A DNA stretch of 64,000 nt. Source: Fuerstiella sp. GTDB taxonomy: Bacteria; Planctomycetota; Planctomycetia; Planctomycetales; Planctomycetaceae. The stretch lies in assembly GCA_029245955.1 (NCBI GenBank), contig JAQWOH010000038.1, forward strand, positions 186,001 to 250,000. Reading direction: 5' to 3'. Positions 41,893 to 50,400 of this stretch are shown in pieces. Made by a program: the position numbers and the translations under genes. Numbering within the stretch: position 1 is the stretch's first letter; every line of letters starts with the position of its first letter. The notes under the pieces are model-generated. The model saw only the letters and a list, made by a program, of their open reading frames with translations. It made no database searches and was not told where the DNA came from.

Positions 41893-43941
41893 ATGATGAA
41901 ACCGGGTGAAATATTCACAATCGTACTGACACTTATCGCGTGGGCGACGCCCAATGGTCAAACATGCGACGCATCGGTCGAGTTTGTCGACATCGACAGC
42001 TACGCGACGCTTTGCGAGCTTGCCTGTGTGCCTTTTTCGACGCACCTGGAAGGCGGGAGTATGAAGCCGTTGTACTCGAGACCGGAACAGGCGGCCTATA
42101 GCCAGTTTCGACGGCAGGATGAAAAAATTCCGCTTATGGGATACGCCCTGCGAACCGATCGCTACCGCTGTATCGAATGGCAGGATCGTCCGACGCACGC
42201 AATACTCGTCACTGAACTGTACGATCACCAGAACGAGTTTTCGGAAAACAACAACATCGCTGGCTGCGCGGAGAACAAGTCACTGCCTGCTCAGCTCAAT
42301 CGCCAGATGCGGACCACGCTACCGCAGTCGCCGAAATTCGTTCCGCCAGGACCTCAACGTCCGCAAATTACGTTCAAGAACGGCAGCACTGTACCACTAA
42401 CGCTGTTCTGGATTGCGCCGGATGGCAAACAGCAGAAGAAGGGCGTCATTGAACCGGGCCGGCAGATATCGCAGGTCAGCACTACCGGCCACCGGTTCCG
42501 CGTGCGTGGAGCGGATGGTTCCAGCAGGACGTTCGAAGTCACCACGCAGCGGCAGACATTCGAGTTCGAGTCTGAGTCGACAACCAGCACAGCGATCGAC
42601 GAGCATCTTCCGAATATCGTCTTTTGCATGGCCGATGACTGGTCGTGGCCGCATGCTGGTATCCTCGGCGATCCGGTCGTGAAGACACCGCACTTTGATC
42701 GAATTGCACGGGAAGGCGTGTTGTTCGAGAACGCCTTCGTCTCGACGCCATCCTGCACCCCCAGTCGATTAAGTGTTCTCACGGGGCAGCACCACTGGCG
42801 TTTGCAGGAGGGCGACAGTCTCGGTGGCTCACTGCGGGAACACCACGAGGTTTATACTGAGATGTTGCAGAAAGTCGGCTATCGCATTGGCAGATTTGGT
42901 AAGGGGGTCTGGCCGAGCAGGCACACTTTTCGGAATCGTGATTCGTTTGGCGAACGATTTCGGTCTTTCGACGAGTTCATCAAAGGCAGGAAGGCAGGTG
43001 AACCGTTCTGCTATTGGCACGGCGGACAGGATCCTCATCGTCCATATGAGCTGGGTGTCGGTCGCAGGAGCGGTATGAAGCTCTCGGAAGTCAATGTCCC
43101 CGCCTGTCTGCCTGATAATGAAACCGTGCGCAGCGATGTTGCGGATTATCTGTGGGAGGTGCAGCGTTTTGATCGCGAAGTGGGCGAAATTGTGACCCAA
43201 CTGAAGGCATTGGACGAACTGGAGAACACGATAATTGTCATCACTGGTGACAACGGAATGCCGTTCCCTCGCTGCAAAGCGACACTCTATGATCAGGGTA
43301 CGCGCGTTCCGCTGGCCGTTCGCTGGGGCTCGAAAGTAATGGGCGGTCGACAGGTTACAGACTTTGTCAGTCTGTGCGATCTGGCCCCGACTTTTCTGGA
43401 AGCAGCTGGGGTGAACCCGTCGAAACAAATGACGGGACGCAGCCTGATACCGCTTCTGAAGACTTCGAAATCGGGACAAATTGATCCGGCGCGGACATTC
43501 GTTTTGACAGGATTGGAAAAGCACGTCTACCCGTATCCATCGCGCGGGTTTCGAACTCGCGATTTTCTGTTCATCCGGAAGTTCAATTCTGATCAATGGC
43601 CGACCGGTGAAGTCGCTGCCGGGACTTCCACATACGATTTCGCAACCCAGCCCTGGCCAACTGAAACGGGGGCATTCAGTTTCAACATTGATCCGTCACC
43701 TTCCAAACAGTTTCTTCGTTTGCACCGCAACGAAAAAGATACGAAACGATTCGCCGATCTGGCTTTTCTGAAACATCAGAAGGAGGAAGTGTACGATCTT
43801 CGCAAAGACCCGGACCAACTTTGCAATGTGGCTGACGACCCGAATTATGGGGAAATCAGCCAACGGTTGCGACAAAAACTACAGGCGGAGCTGATTCGCA
43901 ACGATGACCCTCGATTGACTGTTGACGGCTTTCCGAATTAA
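41893..43941 (+). CDS. Chimeric sulfatase: iduronate-sulfatase tail, VHL-beta-like domain, then N-sulfatase-like enzyme
   Basis: 682 residues. After a signal peptide (about 1-28) comes a 90-residue piece that matches the C-terminal end of iduronate-2-sulfatases (FVDIDSYATLCELACVP, MGYALRTDRYRCIEW, VTELYDHQNEFSENNNIAG), without that enzyme's catalytic part. Residues about 154-228 resemble the beta domain of the von Hippel-Lindau protein (ITFKNGSTVPLTLFWIAPDG ... GHRFRV). From about 238 a complete arylsulfatase-fold enzyme follows: metal-binding MADDWSW, formylglycine motif Cys288-Thr-Pro-Ser-Arg, GRFGKG, GDNGMPFPRCKATLYDQGT; this layout is closest to heparan N-sulfatase (sulfamidase)-type enzymes. 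Activation requires conversion of Cys288 by a formylglycine-generating enzyme not encoded here. The frame is open throughout, so the fusion is likely expressed. Confidence 0.88.
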   Translation: MMKPGEIFTIVLTLIAWATPNGQTCDASVEFVDIDSYATLCELACVPFSTHLEGGSMKPLYSRPEQAAYSQFRRQDEKIPLMGYALRTDRYRCIEWQDRPTHAILVTELYDHQNEFSENNNIAGCAENKSLPAQLNRQMRTTLPQSPKFVPPGPQRPQITFKNGSTVPLTLFWIAPDGKQQKKGVIEPGRQISQVSTTGHRFRVRGADGSSRTFEVTTQRQTFEFESESTTSTAIDEHLPNIVFCMADDWSWPHAGILGDPVVKTPHFDRIAREGVLFENAFVSTPSCTPSRLSVLTGQHHWRLQEGDSLGGSLREHHEVYTEMLQKVGYRIGRFGKGVWPSRHTFRNRDSFGERFRSFDEFIKGRKAGEPFCYWHGGQDPHRPYELGVGRRSGMKLSEVNVPACLPDNETVRSDVADYLWEVQRFDREVGEIVTQLKALDELENTIIVITGDNGMPFPRCKATLYDQGTRVPLAVRWGSKVMGGRQVTDFVSLCDLAPTFLEAAGVNPSKQMTGRSLIPLLKTSKSGQIDPARTFVLTGLEKHVYPYPSRGFRTRDFLFIRKFNSDQWPTGEVAAGTSTYDFATQPWPTETGAFSFNIDPSPSKQFLRLHRNEKDTKRFADLAFLKHQKEEVYDLRKDPDQLCNVADDPNYGEISQRLRQKLQAELIRNDDPRLTVDGFPN

Positions 43942-44806
43942 GTCCTCGAGCGTTCACCAATCATAATCAGCTCAGCACGACTAATGGAGGCAGTCTTGAT
44001 CACGGCAGAAATGTTCCCGTCTGGATGTCTTCATATGAGGGATGACGCCTGGAACTGCCGGAAGCAGTCTTAAGACTGCTGTTACATGACCGCCGGAAAC
44101 CCAATGTGAGCGAGGTGACGGCGCGAAGGATGTTGTGTCACGTGTTCAGGAATTGCACGAGTTCGCCGTGAAGAAGGATGCTCGACGGTTGCTATGTGCT
44201 TGTTCTGTGTTCGAAAGAGCGGAATGAAGAACCGGTCGTGACGTTTTCCACACACACATGTGAAACACTACCCATGGAGTCAGTTATGAAGTCGCCTCTT
44301 CGTTTTGTTCGGGTATTTTCCATGGGATTCATTCTAGCCGGCTTGATGCCGCTGGCGGCTACACGTACGTTCGGGCAGTTGTACAAGACCGTCCGTTACA
44401 CGAAGGTGGCACAGGCAGCTACGGACACGGCGGTGGATGCGGCACACTGCTGGCCATCAATCCTGAGAAGCATCTTGTGTTCGGAATGGAAAAGTACAAA
44501 TACTTAGGAAATACCGAATGGAAGTCACGGCGATGTGGAGAGACTGGATCAACAGGTGAGAATCCTGCCGGCTTATGCAACGACGAGTTCAGTGGTTTCG
44601 ATCGGTGATCGTCAGTTCCTCGTAAGGACTGCGGCGGGTAACAGAATTAAGCAGGCGCTTGAGTCAGAAATGCAGGGGCCCCGGCAACCATCCCGTTGTG
44701 CGAATCCCTTGATGTTGATTGACCAGGCCGCCAACGACTGACCATACCGAACCAGCAGTGAAGCGTGATCACTCCGGTAAATAAACCCGCAGGGGCAGAC
44801 AAAAAG
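43942..44806. other. Intergenic region between sulfatases
   Basis: 865 bases holding a remnant of a beta-lactamase-fold gene (listed separately) and no intact gene. No terminator after the first sulfatase is evident. Confidence 0.4.
44286..44608 (+). pseudogene. Internally deleted serine beta-lactamase-like gene
   Basis: Starts with a plausible signal peptide (MKSPLRFVRVFSMGFILAGL) in one frame. Within about 100 bases another frame reads GGTGSYGHGGGCGTLLAINP then EKHLVF, ending at TGA 44606. The pattern GSYGHGG...IDPE..LVF is the closing KTG-equivalent (HGG) strand region of class-C beta-lactamase-like esterases. The whole middle, including the SxxK motif, is absent. Reading it as one deleted gene is inference; the two ends could come from different genes. 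Confidence 0.5.
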
Positions 44807-46384
44807 ATGAGCCGAATAATGCTGTCTTCATCAGTTGCAGTCATGCCACGAACACCTTGCGGGGCTGCAGGCCTCAGACTGTTGGTGCTGGCATTCTGTG
44901 GTCACGATCTGTCGGCAGCGCTGCAGACCCCGGACAGGCCGAATATATTGTTCATCGCCATCGACGATCTCAACGATTGGGTGGAACCCCTTTCCGGGCA
45001 TCCGCAGTCCCTGACTCCCAACCTCAGCGTCTTTGCGGATGACTCTGTCAATTTCACAAGGAATTACTGCACCAGCCCGGGGTGCAACCCCTCTCGGTCA
45101 ACACTGATGACCGGATACCACACGTACACATCCGGCATGTACTCCAACTATCAGGACTGGAGAAAGGTGCCCAGACTGGCACAGGCAACGACGCTGGGTG
45201 AGTACTTTCGGGATAATGGATATTACTCTGCCGGAGCGGGCAAGATCTATCATTACAGCCAGGTCGCTCCGCGGACATGGGACGACTATTTCCCTTCTCA
45301 GACGAACAATATGCCGGAAGAATTCATTCCGGAGAACAACCCGGTAAACATGCCGGAATTCAAGTACATGTACAGGATGTTCGACTGGGACGCATTATCG
45401 TTCGACGATACCGAGACCGCCGATTACAAGAGCGTAAGCTATATCAACACCCAACTCGAAATGTCCCACTCAAAACCCTTCTTTCTGGCTGCCGGTATCT
45501 ACCGGCCCCATCTGCCCTGGTATGTGCCCAAGAAGTACTTTGACCTGTTTCCTCTCGACCAAATTCGTCTGCCAGAGGTGTTCGCGGACGACACGACTGA
45601 TCTTGGCGGCAGAGCAACGGAACTGATCGGCAGAGGTGGCGGCTATCATGCGCATGTACTCAAGGCAGGGAAATGGCAGGAAGCGATCCAGGGATATCTT
45701 GCGTCGATTGCATTTGCGGACGCCATGGTCGGTCAACTGCTGGAAGCTTTAGAAAACAGCAGGTACGCAAAAAACACCATCGTCGTCATCTGGTCGGATC
45801 ATGGTTGGCAGTTGGGAGAGAAAGGGCATTGGAGAAAGTTCGCGCTGTGGGAAAACCTGATAAGAACTGTGCTGATGGTCAAAGTGCCCGCAGGCGTCGA
45901 GAGCATGCCGGAGGGTTCAGCAAGGGGCAAGGTGGTCACCGACCTGACCTCGCTGCTGGACATTTATCCGACGCTTGTTGATCTGGCAGGGTTGCCTCTG
46001 CGACCGGATCTTGAAGGGACAAGTTTGAAGCCCTTGCTTGGATATGGAAAACGGTCTCTGGATCGATCGATCATTACCACGTATGACTTTGCAGACTACT
46101 CAGTGCGCTATCGAAACTGGCACTACATCAATTATGTGGACGGCAGCGAGGAGTTGTACGATCTGAACAGAGACCCTAACGAATGGCACAATCTGGCAGG
46201 GCTGACGGAATTCGCCGCAACAAAGAATCACCTCAAAGGCATGCTTCCGGACGAAGTCGCTGCTTTGCCTGAATCGTCGCTGATCGACCTGAAGGAGCAC
46301 CACGTGCCTCCGGTGAAGTCGAGGGAATATTATTTCAGCCGGGAGCGTCGAGATTGGTTAAAGAGATTCGACCAGGTCGAATAA
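44807..46384 (+). CDS. Sulfatase, iduronate-2-sulfatase-like, exported
   Basis: 525 residues from the ATG at 44807; the frame extends to a GTG at 44765 with a less hydrophobic start. Signal sequence about 20-38 (AGLRLLVLAFCGHDLSAAL). Metal ligands AIDDLNDW at 51-58; formylglycine motif Cys93-Asn-Pro-Ser-Arg (GCNPSRSTLMTG); AGAGKIYHY near 155; RPHLPWYVP near 230; WSDHGWQLGEKGHWRKF near 327; and C-terminal LDIYPTLVDLAGLP, ELYDLNRDPNEWHNLA. The GxHPWHLPW-type and GEHxHWRK motifs place it with iduronate-2-sulfatases and choline-sulfatase relatives, which cleave sulfate esters from sugars. Acts in the periplasm or outside. It lies downstream of the chimeric sulfatase, which carries a C-terminal scrap of just this subfamily. 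Confidence 0.9.
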   Translation: MSRIMLSSSVAVMPRTPCGAAGLRLLVLAFCGHDLSAALQTPDRPNILFIAIDDLNDWVEPLSGHPQSLTPNLSVFADDSVNFTRNYCTSPGCNPSRSTLMTGYHTYTSGMYSNYQDWRKVPRLAQATTLGEYFRDNGYYSAGAGKIYHYSQVAPRTWDDYFPSQTNNMPEEFIPENNPVNMPEFKYMYRMFDWDALSFDDTETADYKSVSYINTQLEMSHSKPFFLAAGIYRPHLPWYVPKKYFDLFPLDQIRLPEVFADDTTDLGGRATELIGRGGGYHAHVLKAGKWQEAIQGYLASIAFADAMVGQLLEALENSRYAKNTIVVIWSDHGWQLGEKGHWRKFALWENLIRTVLMVKVPAGVESMPEGSARGKVVTDLTSLLDIYPTLVDLAGLPLRPDLEGTSLKPLLGYGKRSLDRSIITTYDFADYSVRYRNWHYINYVDGSEELYDLNRDPNEWHNLAGLTEFAATKNHLKGMLPDEVAALPESSLIDLKEHHVPPVKSREYYFSRERRDWLKRFDQVE

Positions 46385-47144
46385 GCAGGTGACCTCGATG
46401 TTCTGCGACAAGCTCTTTCAGCGGGCGATTTATCCAACTGCATCATCAACTCCGTGCGAAGGAGATCTTCAATGAGCTCTCAACGTTGCGGCTAAAGCAT
46501 GGAGCTTCCGACAGTACAAATGGTTTGGAGCGGGGCCCGGAGGATCACTTACTGGCCGACACGAAATAAGGTTCAACACCGGCAGTCATGTCGCCGGAAC
46601 AGTGCCTGAACCGTTCACATTTCTTTCCAGCCGTTGGTATCCACAATCCTCGTTGAATTCTGTTCTATCTCATCACAGGCCGATGTTCGTTTGAAGATGA
46701 CAGCTGAAGAAATGACATCTTATTCGCGGGCTTCTCGAGCCAGAGGCGATTTTCCAGATCCCCGGGGCTGCCAACCCGCTGTTGAAAAGATGCCCGGAGA
46801 CGCCCCGAAGACCGTGCTGGATAGGCACCTCTTTGGGGAACGCAACCAAAGGTTCTGCTGGCATGTCGGAAGCTCCGTCGTCGCTGAGCCCGGGCCCAAA
46901 AGTATTATGTCGACCCGAACCGTGAAGCCTTTGTTTACCTCACGCAAAATCGGCACGGCATTGCCACTTCGATGATAAAGTCATTTCGGCGGGCTTGAGG
47001 GGCGTGGATTTGCGACGTGCGCGTGCTGCGGAATATTCACGGTGAATACTTGAAGCTTGTAATTGCGGCTGTTCCTGCGAAAGTGACATGATTCTCACCT
47101 GACTTTCGATTTCGGTCTCTGGTCATCAGAAACGGGGATTCTTG
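46385..47144. other. Intergenic, no gene seen
   Basis: 760 bases. Open frames of 60-113 codons at 46634-46975 (plus) and opposite have no motif. A GGGG ribosome binding site lies at the right end for the nitrilase-family gene. Possible decayed coding sequence, but I cannot name it. Confidence 0.4.
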
Positions 47145-48038
47145 ATGCAGACGCTTCGAGTTGCAGCGGTCACGATGAACAGCATACTGGGGCAGCTACA
47201 ACAGACGTTCCAGCGGATTGCGGAATTCTGCGAACAGGCCGTGGCCGAGCGAGCCGAACTGGTTTTGTTTCCAGAGCTGGTCATTCACGGTCATTGTACT
47301 CCGAACACGTGGGAACTGGCTGAAGCCGTTCCCGACGGCCCCAGCGTCGAACGACTGGTAGCGCTGGCGAAACAGTTCCGCCTGTTTATCTCGGCCGGCA
47401 TGAGCGAGAAAGAAAACGATATCGTCTTTAACACTCAGGTGCTGGTCGGGCCGGGTGGGTATATCGGACGTCAGCGAAAGCTGCATACTTCGCGTGATGA
47501 GAATTTCTTCTACAAGGGCGGGCGGGACATTAACGTTTTTGACATCGGAAAATGCCGAATCGCCAGCATCATCTGTTACGACAATCAGTTCCCGGAGATT
47601 GCCAGGATCACCGCGTTAAAGGGGGCGGACGTTATTTTGATGCCGCATGCAGCTCGTGAAGGCCGTTGGAATGATTCACTTGAATCCGAAGCAGCCGCAC
47701 GCCTTCATGTGTTCGACTACTTCAGCGGTTACCGCCAGCGGGCCAGAGAAAACGCCTGCTTCTGTGTGTATGCGGATCAGACGGGCGTCGCCGGGTATGT
47801 CGATTCACTGCCAAGGGACCATTTCAATCAGCCGCATCATCCGGGTGGCGCCATGATTATTGACCCGGGTGGTACTATCCTGAAGCATGCTCGACTTGAC
47901 AGAATCTGTGACGAAATGATCGTGCAGGATCTGGAGGCGGGTGTGCTGAATCGGTATCGCAGTCATCCCAACTACACACTGCGTACGCGGCGGCCCGAAT
48001 TATTTGATGAGCTGGTGCGTGATCAGTTGACGGGGTAA
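47145..48038 (+). CDS. Nitrilase-superfamily C-N hydrolase
   Basis: 297 residues from the ATG at 47145 (a TTG one codon earlier is possible). The catalytic triad of the superfamily is complete: Glu44 (VLFPEL), Lys112 (GRQRKLH) and Cys144 (SIICYDNQFPE). The context around Cys144 (CYD..FPE) is that of amidases and N-carbamoyl amidohydrolases such as beta-ureidopropionase or N-carbamoylputrescine amidase, not nitrile-degrading enzymes. Cytoplasmic, no signal peptide. An isochorismatase-fold gene follows after 84 bases on the same strand and is probably in the same operon. Confidence 0.9.
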   Translation: MQTLRVAAVTMNSILGQLQQTFQRIAEFCEQAVAERAELVLFPELVIHGHCTPNTWELAEAVPDGPSVERLVALAKQFRLFISAGMSEKENDIVFNTQVLVGPGGYIGRQRKLHTSRDENFFYKGGRDINVFDIGKCRIASIICYDNQFPEIARITALKGADVILMPHAAREGRWNDSLESEAAARLHVFDYFSGYRQRARENACFCVYADQTGVAGYVDSLPRDHFNQPHHPGGAMIIDPGGTILKHARLDRICDEMIVQDLEAGVLNRYRSHPNYTLRTRRPELFDELVRDQLTG

Positions 48039-48122
48039 GACTGCTTGATATGCGGCCGGACGCTGAGGCTGGCGCGACGATGAGAACGCGGATTCATTAA
48101 ACGACGATAAAGGACTGAAGCG

Positions 48123-48818
48123 ATGGAGAACGACGACGCAGTTGCCGAACGCCAGCTCAACGACGCTATACAGTCGGTGTCGGAATATTACAGGCAGCGT
48201 GGGATCTTTCAGGACCGCTTCGAATTCGGGCAGCGTCCGGCGATTGTGGTCGTTGATTTTGCTTACGGCTGGACAGACGATACTTACGCGGGCGGCAGCC
48301 GACGCCTGGATGCTCCTTTAGACGCGACAGCACGATTGCTGGACGTTGCTCGCGCAGCCCGTGTTCCCATTATCTATACAACCAGTCCCTGGCGGCCGGA
48401 CAGCGGAGATCAGGCGTTTAAGTCTGCGGCTGATGTGTCGGTCGGGTATCGAGCATGGGATGAGCGGGCCTGTCAGATTGACGAGCGAGTGGCTCCCGCT
48501 TCGCATGATCTTGTCATCGAAAAAGAAAATGCCAGTGCCTTTTTCGGCACTCACTTGAGTGCGTACCTGATCAGTCATCGCATCGACACCCTGGTCATCA
48601 CCGGTTGCAGTACCAGCGCGTGCATTCGGGCGACAGCCACTGATGCCAAGAGCTACAGGTTGGTGCCCATGATCGTGCGAGAATGTGTCGGAGACCGTTC
48701 TGCCGTCGCCCACGCCTGGACGCTGTTTGACATCGAGGCGCGGTTCGCGGACGTGACGTCACTGGATGAAACGGTCGCTTATCTGAAAGGTATTGCTGCA
48801 CCGAAATCCGCAGACTGA
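48123..48818 (+). CDS. Isochorismatase-family cysteine hydrolase, N-carbamoylsarcosine amidase-like
   Basis: 231 residues. Catalytic residues: Asp45 (IVVVDFAYGW), Lys134 (VIEKENASAF) and Cys167 (GCSTSACIRAT), with the non-proline cis-peptide-type motif ITGCSTSAC. Their spacing and the long N-terminal helical arm resemble N-carbamoylsarcosine amidohydrolase more than the short isochorismatases. Ribosome binding site AAAGGA. With the preceding nitrilase-family gene it suggests removal of carbamoyl or amide groups from small nitrogen compounds (creatinine, hydantoin or pyrimidine breakdown products); substrate not determinable. Confidence 0.88.
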   Translation: MENDDAVAERQLNDAIQSVSEYYRQRGIFQDRFEFGQRPAIVVVDFAYGWTDDTYAGGSRRLDAPLDATARLLDVARAARVPIIYTTSPWRPDSGDQAFKSAADVSVGYRAWDERACQIDERVAPASHDLVIEKENASAFFGTHLSAYLISHRIDTLVITGCSTSACIRATATDAKSYRLVPMIVRECVGDRSAVAHAWTLFDIEARFADVTSLDETVAYLKGIAAPKSAD

Positions 48819-48861
48819 AGCCACTCAGCACAATCAGAGACGTCACCCGATGTCACGGGCG

Positions 48862-50349
48862 TCAGACGATCTGATCGATCACGTTACCTTCAAGAAAGGT
48901 CAGGCGTTCGTCCCGCCCCAGGTGAGGATAAGTGAGTTTGTTCGGATCGAATCCTAATTGATGCAGCATGGTGGCATGAATGTCACGGAAGTGATGGGGG
49001 GACTCGACGGCCCGCAGGCCAATTTCGTCCGTTGCACCCACAATCTGACCGCCTTTGATACCTCCACCAGCCATCAGCATCGTGAAGCCGAGATTGTGGT
49101 GATCGCGGCCCTTGCCTCCCTGAGCCTCCGGTGACCGGCCGAATTCTCCGCCCCACAGCACCAACGTTTCATCCAGCAGACCGCGTCGCTTCAGGTCTTT
49201 CAGCAATCCGGCCACCGGGCGATCGGTCTCAGACGCCTTGCGCAGATGATTTTCTTCAATGTCCTTATGGGCGTCCCATTGCATGTTGCCGGGGCCGCCC
49301 CCGGACACTACGCACACGAACCGTACGCCGTGTTCTACCAGGCGTCGCGCCAGCAGGCAGCGGCGAGCGTAGTCGTCGGTCGGAGCCTGACCGACGCCGT
49401 ACAATTCGTGAGTCTCTTTTGATTCATGGGCCAGGTCGAAAACTTCGGGAGCCTGGTTCTGCATCCTGAAGGCGAGGTTGTATGAATTAAGGCGAGCTTC
49501 CAGTTCGTCGTCCCCCGGCCGGAGTGTTATTTCGTTGAGCTCGCGAATGAGTTTTAGAGTTCGCTGCCGTTGGTGCAAATGCACGCCCGACGGCAGATCG
49601 AGATTCAACACCGGACGATCGCCCGGTCGAAACATCGTCGGTTGATAAGCGGCGGGCAGGAATCCGTTCATGTACATCGGCTGTCCAGCCTCCAGTGCAC
49701 CCAGGGGATCGGGCAGCACAACGTAAGCCGGCAGGGAGTCGCTTTCAGAACCAAGCCCGAACAGCGTCCACGATCCCATGCTGGGGAACCCCGGGACAGT
49801 CCGTCCCGAGAATAACTCGTATTGCGCCGCCGAATGCACGACCTGGTCACCGTGGCACGAACGAATGACCGCAAAGTCATCAATGCATGTACTCATATGC
49901 GGGAACAGGTCCGATACCTCCGTTCCGCTTTGGCCGTGCCTTCGAAATCTGCGTTTCGTCCCCAGTAACTTTGCGTCGGTCTGCACAAATTGATACTTCG
50001 CTTCACCGAACTGACTTGGGCGAGGCTGGCCGTGGAGTTCATTCAGCAGCGGTTTGGGATCAAATGTTTCCAGCTGGCTGGGACCACCTGCCATGAACAA
50101 AAAAATGACGCTGCGTGCTCTGGAGGGTTGGTGAATGACTTTTGGCTGAAGCGGGCTGGCCACATCTGCGCGAAGGCGGTGGTCAGACACCAGCGAAGCC
50201 GCTGCCAGTCCCCCAAGAACGGAAGAAATATCCTGCAGCACCCTGCGACGACCAGTGGCCGGTCCATGAGCGGGTTCGGGATCCGAGCTGTTTGCAGTCT
50301 TTTCAGAGGTATTCGTACTCATGGATAAGCGACCAGCGGGAGCGTCCAT
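48862..50349 (-). CDS. DUF1501 family exported protein
   Basis: 495 residues from ATG 50349; an ATG at 50322 (MSTNTSEKT) is an alternative. The signal is unusually far in: GRRRVLQDISSVLGGLAAASL near residues 33-53. Family motifs: VIFLFMAGGPSQLETFDPKP near 82, SCHGDQVVHSAAQY near 165, WGGEFGRSPEAQ near 405, GRDHHNLGFTMLMAGGG near 422, closing LTYPHLGRDERLTFLEGN. It differs from the DUF1501 protein at 6667-8142 in having MAGGPSQLE where the other has MSGGVSHVD, the two usual subtypes. It follows the DUF1549/1553 gene by 51 bases. Confidence 0.92.
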   Translation of the reverse strand: MDAPAGRLSMSTNTSEKTANSSDPEPAHGPATGRRRVLQDISSVLGGLAAASLVSDHRLRADVASPLQPKVIHQPSRARSVIFLFMAGGPSQLETFDPKPLLNELHGQPRPSQFGEAKYQFVQTDAKLLGTKRRFRRHGQSGTEVSDLFPHMSTCIDDFAVIRSCHGDQVVHSAAQYELFSGRTVPGFPSMGSWTLFGLGSESDSLPAYVVLPDPLGALEAGQPMYMNGFLPAAYQPTMFRPGDRPVLNLDLPSGVHLHQRQRTLKLIRELNEITLRPGDDELEARLNSYNLAFRMQNQAPEVFDLAHESKETHELYGVGQAPTDDYARRCLLARRLVEHGVRFVCVVSGGGPGNMQWDAHKDIEENHLRKASETDRPVAGLLKDLKRRGLLDETLVLWGGEFGRSPEAQGGKGRDHHNLGFTMLMAGGGIKGGQIVGATDEIGLRAVESPHHFRDIHATMLHQLGFDPNKLTYPHLGRDERLTFLEGNVIDQIV

Positions 50350-50400
50350 CAGATGCCGAGCGGCAACTTGAACGAACAGGACAACACGGTTGAGGACGGA

